The position numbers and the translations under genes were made by a program. The notes beneath the pieces are model-generated. The model worked only from the letters and a program-made list of their open reading frames with translations. It had not been told where the DNA came from and made no database searches. DNA of 43,186 nucleotides from Candidatus Thermoplasmatota archaeon (GTDB lineage: Archaea; Thermoplasmatota; E2; DHVEG-1): assembly GCA_038884455.1 (NCBI GenBank), contig JAWABU010000013.1, positions 1 through 43,186 of the forward strand, in the 5' to 3' direction. Positions 40,376-43,186 of the stretch are shown piece by piece (position 1 is the stretch's first letter; each line of letters opens with the position of its first letter).

Positions 40376-41122
40376 ATGAGAAACAACCTCGTTGAAAAAC
40401 TTGCTAACAAAAAAACGTTCACCATAGAAGATGCACAAAAAACAAGTTCTATCAACAAAGCAGTCCTCAGAGTAATTCTCTCCCGGCTTCAGAAACAAGG
40501 ATACATCGAACGCATAGAAAAAGGAAAATACATGATCATCCCGCTTGGAGCCAAAAAAGGAGCCTACACCCTAGATGAATTTGTCATCGGTTCCCTACTG
40601 GTTACTCCCAGTATTGTTGCCTATTGGTCAGCATTACACTATCACGGACTTACTGAACAAATCCCACGTACCGTCTTCCTTCAAACAACCGCCCGAAAGA
40701 AAAAACAAGAGATCATCATCTTTGGCGTCACCTACAAAATCGTACGAATCAAAAAAGAAAAAATCTTCGGAACTGAATATGCCTGGTTCGAAGATAAAAA
40801 AATCACTATCACCGATAAAGAAAAAACCATTATCGACTGCCTTGACAAACCGCACTATAGCGGCGGCATCATCGAAGTAGCAAAAGCACTCAAAACGCAA
40901 GACTACGACACACAAAAGCTTTCTGTCTACGTACAGCAGTTAAAAAACACGGCAGTTCTCCGAAGGCTCGGTTACCTCTGTGATACATTACATATATCGA
41001 TACCATTGCCAACAATACAAACAAGAAACTACGTGATGCTTGACCCAACACAACCAAAAACAACTACTACTCATAAGAAATGGAGACTTATCATAAACGA
41101 AGATATCGAGGTATTGGAATGA
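40376..41122 (+). CDS. AbiEi-family antitoxin/transcriptional regulator (type IV TA)
   Basis: This 248-residue protein has an N-terminal winged helix (about 1-65, TIEDAQKTSSINKAVLRVIL, then GYIERIEKGKYMIIP). An AbiEi-like domain follows: SIVAYWSALHYHGLTEQIP, then VFLQTTARKKK, ITDKEKTIIDCLDKPHYSGG and a helical C-terminus. In abortive-infection AbiE systems this protein represses the operon and counters the nucleotidyltransferase toxin without forming a stable complex. Its stop overlaps the toxin ATG by 4 bases (ATGA). A large palindrome ends just before its start. Confidence 0.85.
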   Translation: MRNNLVEKLANKKTFTIEDAQKTSSINKAVLRVILSRLQKQGYIERIEKGKYMIIPLGAKKGAYTLDEFVIGSLLVTPSIVAYWSALHYHGLTEQIPRTVFLQTTARKKKQEIIIFGVTYKIVRIKKEKIFGTEYAWFEDKKITITDKEKTIIDCLDKPHYSGGIIEVAKALKTQDYDTQKLSVYVQQLKNTAVLRRLGYLCDTLHISIPLPTIQTRNYVMLDPTQPKTTTTHKKWRLIINEDIEVLE

Positions 41123-41880
41123 TCCCTGAGAATGAAATCAAAGCATTCGCACGTACCTTCGAAATACCAGCGAGCACAATTGAACGAGACTACGCACAAA
41201 ACTGGTTACTTGCGTTTCTTCCTACAATGGCGTTGAAGGGGGGAACCGGATTACAAAAATGCTACTTCAAAAATTATCGATTCTCTGATGATCTTGACTT
41301 CACGCTTCTCGAACCTGTACCCCTAGAAAAGATGAAAAAACAAATCAATGACACCATCAACAAAGTAAAAAACGAAGCAGGTATCAACTTCTCACAACAA
41401 ATAGAAACAGAAGAAGTAGAAAACGGCTATCTCTTCGTTGTCTACTTTCGAATACTTAGAAAAACAGGTGATCCTCTCAAGATAAAACTCGATATCACGA
41501 AAAAAGAAAACGAATGCATTATGACACCGGTACAACAAAAGACCATTCTCCAAACATATTCCGATAGATTGGATATACGAACAACAGTCTATTCTTTAGA
41601 AGAAATGTTCGCGGAAAAAACTAGAGCACTCTTCGAACGAACACGGCCCCGGGATCTCTACGATGTTTGGTACCTTCGTAAGAACACAACATTCGATTCA
41701 GAACTGTTCAAAAAGAAATGTGAGTTCAGACATCTTACCTTAGATATCAATGACATAATTTCCAGAAAGCAAAAATTTGAAAACGCTTGGAAAAACTCAC
41801 TGCAACACCAAATGAAAAATTTACCAAATGTAAAAATGGTGTTCGATGACGTGGTTCTATTTCTAAGGAAATATATCTGA
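41119..41880 (+). CDS. AbiEii-family nucleotidyltransferase toxin
   Basis: This 253-residue protein matches the AbiEii/AbiGii group of the DNA polymerase beta-like nucleotidyltransferases. It has LKGGTGLQKCYF, FSDDLDFTLLE (the Asp-x-Asp metal site), KIKLDIT with the third carboxylate, and EEMFAEKTRALFERTRPRDLYDVWYL, the conserved Lys and Arg-Asp-Leu-Tyr-Asp region. Studied relatives add nucleotides to tRNA or bind GTP and halt growth during phage infection. The frame opens at 41080, but the ATG at 41119 overlaps the antitoxin stop as ATGA and gives the standard coupled arrangement. Confidence 0.88.
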   Translation: MIPENEIKAFARTFEIPASTIERDYAQNWLLAFLPTMALKGGTGLQKCYFKNYRFSDDLDFTLLEPVPLEKMKKQINDTINKVKNEAGINFSQQIETEEVENGYLFVVYFRILRKTGDPLKIKLDITKKENECIMTPVQQKTILQTYSDRLDIRTTVYSLEEMFAEKTRALFERTRPRDLYDVWYLRKNTTFDSELFKKKCEFRHLTLDINDIISRKQKFENAWKNSLQHQMKNLPNVKMVFDDVVLFLRKYI

Positions 41881-42129
41881 GATTATAGGCCTGGGAGTAT
41901 TCACCGTTTTCTAGGAGAAAGCCGTCCAAGGAAAACCTCTATTATTAGCATATCTTGGACTCGGGAGATGACGTGCTCGAACCTTCTAAGACGAGAAAGA
42001 TAGAGCTTTTGGATGACTCGGTACTTACTTCAGAAGTGAGTAAAAAGACAAGAAATATCTCTGAAAAGTTGCGGTTGAGGAACATGATATCCGAAACATG
42101 AGAAGATCGGGCATAACCCTACCAAGATT
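41881..42129. other. Intergenic region with possible coding debris
   Basis: No convincing gene is present. On the + strand, KAVQGKPLLLAYLGLG reads in one frame from about 41920. A shift then continues as DDVLEPSKTRKIELLDDSVL and on to a TGA near 42100. Together they look more protein-like than random, but I cannot name a family. It lies between the convergent AbiE toxin and DUF4143 ATPase genes. Confidence 0.2.
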
Positions 42130-43186
42130 TCATGAGGAAAGAAGCCACTTCCAAAGAGGAATATGGTATATCTGCTTTCCATCAATGGTTTTTTTTGCTT
42201 CATAATCCCAAGTTATCACAAGAAGATTGTTACAATGCAGATCCTTCGATGAACTCAATAACGCAGTGTACTCTCTATCAGCTACTTCTCCCTCATCTGA
42301 AGCCGAGGTAACCTGAATTGCTTGTTGTACGCGAGGACCTTTTTTTATAACGAAATCTACTTCCCGTTGCCTATGATCCTTCCAGTAATACAGTTCTGAC
42401 TCTGGATCCCAGTACGATTTTCTTCTCAAAAGATCCACTGCAACCACGTTCTCCATGAGTTTTCCAAAATTCTCTGACACTTTAAACGAGACTGTATTGA
42501 TGATGCCTGTATCTATACAGTATATTTTTTTCGGTGCGATCATGTGATGTTTTAACTTAAACGAAAATCGCTCGATAATAAAAAAAAGGTAGGCAGTTGA
42601 TAAGTAATCAATGTAGTTTTTAATCGTATGAACATTTTTGACAGCAATGATGTTCTTTAATTTTGTAAAAGTTATCTCCTGAGCAACGTTCGACATCAAA
42701 TATTTACTCAACTCTTTGAACGTTGTTTTGTTTCTTATTCTATATCGGAGCAGAATATCCCTTTGGATGATATCTTCATAGGTTTTCAGGAGTATTGATT
42801 TCCCAAACTTGTGAACCTCTGGGAAACCGCCAAGGGAGATATAGTCTCTGACGAGGTTCTTAATTTCAGATATTTTTTTCGTTGAATACAGTGCTTCTCT
42901 CGATGGAGTTTTTCCTTTCAGAGCCAAAAATTCTTGAAACGAAAAAGGATACAGAGTGAAATCACTGTACCTTCCGGTGAGACGGGTAGCAAGCTCTCCA
43001 GATAAAAGTTTTGAGTTACTCCCTGTTAATATCACCTTTTTCGTTCGTCTCAACCGATTCGCGAAGAGTTCCCATCTCTCTACGTTTTGGATTTCGTCAA
43101 GGACAACATAGTCTATATTTGAACCGTAGAGCTCATAAAACGCTTGAAGAACGAGATCAAGTTTCTCAGGCTTGAAATCAACAAGT
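42130..43186 (-). CDS. AAA ATPase with DUF4143 domain (5' end beyond window)
   Basis: The window holds the C-terminal 351 residues or so; the reading frame is still open at the right edge. Near the edge is the Walker B segment DYVVLDEIQNVERW, then VILTGSNSKLLSGELATRLTGRY (sensor 1 and Arg finger region) and LYPFSFQEFLAL, the normal AAA_14 pattern. The DUF4143 domain (about the last 200 residues) contains IYCIDTGIINTVSF, LENVVAVDLLRRKSY-like text, LYYWKDHRQREVDFVIKKG (a nuclease-like Glu-Val-Asp-Phe) and IPLWKWLLS. These ATPases are frequent in archaeal accessory regions and have no settled role. Walker A must lie outside the window. An internal TTG at 43053 is not the true start. Confidence 0.85.
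   Translation of the reverse strand, partial: LVDFKPEKLDLVLQAFYELYGSNIDYVVLDEIQNVERWELFANRLRRTKKVILTGSNSKLLSGELATRLTGRYSDFTLYPFSFQEFLALKGKTPSREALYSTKKISEIKNLVRDYISLGGFPEVHKFGKSILLKTYEDIIQRDILLRYRIRNKTTFKELSKYLMSNVAQEITFTKLKNIIAVKNVHTIKNYIDYLSTAYLFFIIERFSFKLKHHMIAPKKIYCIDTGIINTVSFKVSENFGKLMENVVAVDLLRRKSYWDPESELYYWKDHRQREVDFVIKKGPRVQQAIQVTSASDEGEVADREYTALLSSSKDLHCNNLLVITWDYEAKKTIDGKQIYHIPLWKWLLSS

Noticed and set aside
39958-43053. A single ATPase gene split by insertion of the AbiE pair
   Set aside because: Both ATPase pieces are leftward, but the left piece is an N-terminus and the right piece includes the C-terminus, which is the wrong order for a split gene.
1-43186. Archaeal replication origin near the composition step
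   Set aside because: I saw no cdc6/orc1 gene and no cluster of origin recognition boxes in the window, so the step alone cannot support an origin.

Overview
The window is about 43 kb of archaeal chromosome at roughly 40 % G+C. The archaeal assignment rests on the divergent gatD/gatE pair (the archaea-specific Glu-tRNA(Gln) amidotransferase), on TATA-like boxes 25-30 bases upstream of start codons that have almost no leader, on a geranylgeranyl-reductase-type flavoprotein, and on the mix of weak and strong Shine-Dalgarno sites. A euryarchaeal lineage such as Thermoplasmatota is a guess from the gene mix. I found no rRNA, tRNA or CRISPR array.

Layout. 0.1-0.45 kb is a 5'-degraded UbiA prenyltransferase remnant. 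0.46-4.96 kb is a leftward cluster, partly overlapping: isochorismatase-fold hydrolase, thioredoxin-reductase-like flavoprotein without its redox CxxC, an RlmN/Cfr-like radical SAM protein that keeps the methyl-carrier Cys but lacks the resolving Cys, a Dus-family dihydrouridine synthase, and an ArsM-type methyltransferase. 5-17.1 kb is rich in membrane functions: a P-type cation ATPase, a secreted Asp-box protein, a one-domain asparaginase-like protein next to a pentameric ligand-gated ion channel (pLGIC), a YgiQ radical SAM protein, SurE, a CAX-type Ca2+/H+ antiporter and an MgtE Mg2+ channel. 17.2-24.7 kb holds a Dcd/Dut-fold protein, two cyclophilins, a three-domain LEA14-like membrane-anchored protein, a glycosyltransferase, a sulfotransferase, a CruF-like carotenoid membrane protein and a class I terpenoid-synthase-like protein. 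24.7-29.6 kb is one giant secreted protein: subtilisin, two NosD-like beta-helix blocks and a dockerin-like tail.

29.6-30.75 kb is a scar: a frameshifted fragment of a group II PLP decarboxylase beside a 0.7-kb IS6-like insertion sequence. To its right, from 30.8 to 39.3 kb, the + strand is strongly C-over-G whichever strand is coding. This block carries a RiPP-maturation-like cobalamin radical SAM protein with unusual cysteine spacing, a geranylgeranyl-reductase-like enzyme, gatD/gatE, and a divergent pair of a YhhQ-type queuosine-precursor transporter and a bacterial-type queuine tRNA-ribosyltransferase sharing a 44-base promoter. A zinc-ribbon/PIN nuclease overlaps or closely follows tgt.

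39.9-43.2 kb is a defence-like end: a pseudogenised N-terminal fragment of an AAA/DUF4143 ATPase, an AbiEi/AbiEii type IV toxin-antitoxin pair with a 44-base palindromic operator, and a second DUF4143 ATPase that runs off the right edge.

The observations I rate highest are the archaeal queuosine-salvage locus, the RlmN-like/flavoprotein module with lost catalytic cysteines, the archaeal pLGIC, and the nonstandard cobalamin radical SAM protein. All functional calls come from reading motifs by eye; no searches were run.
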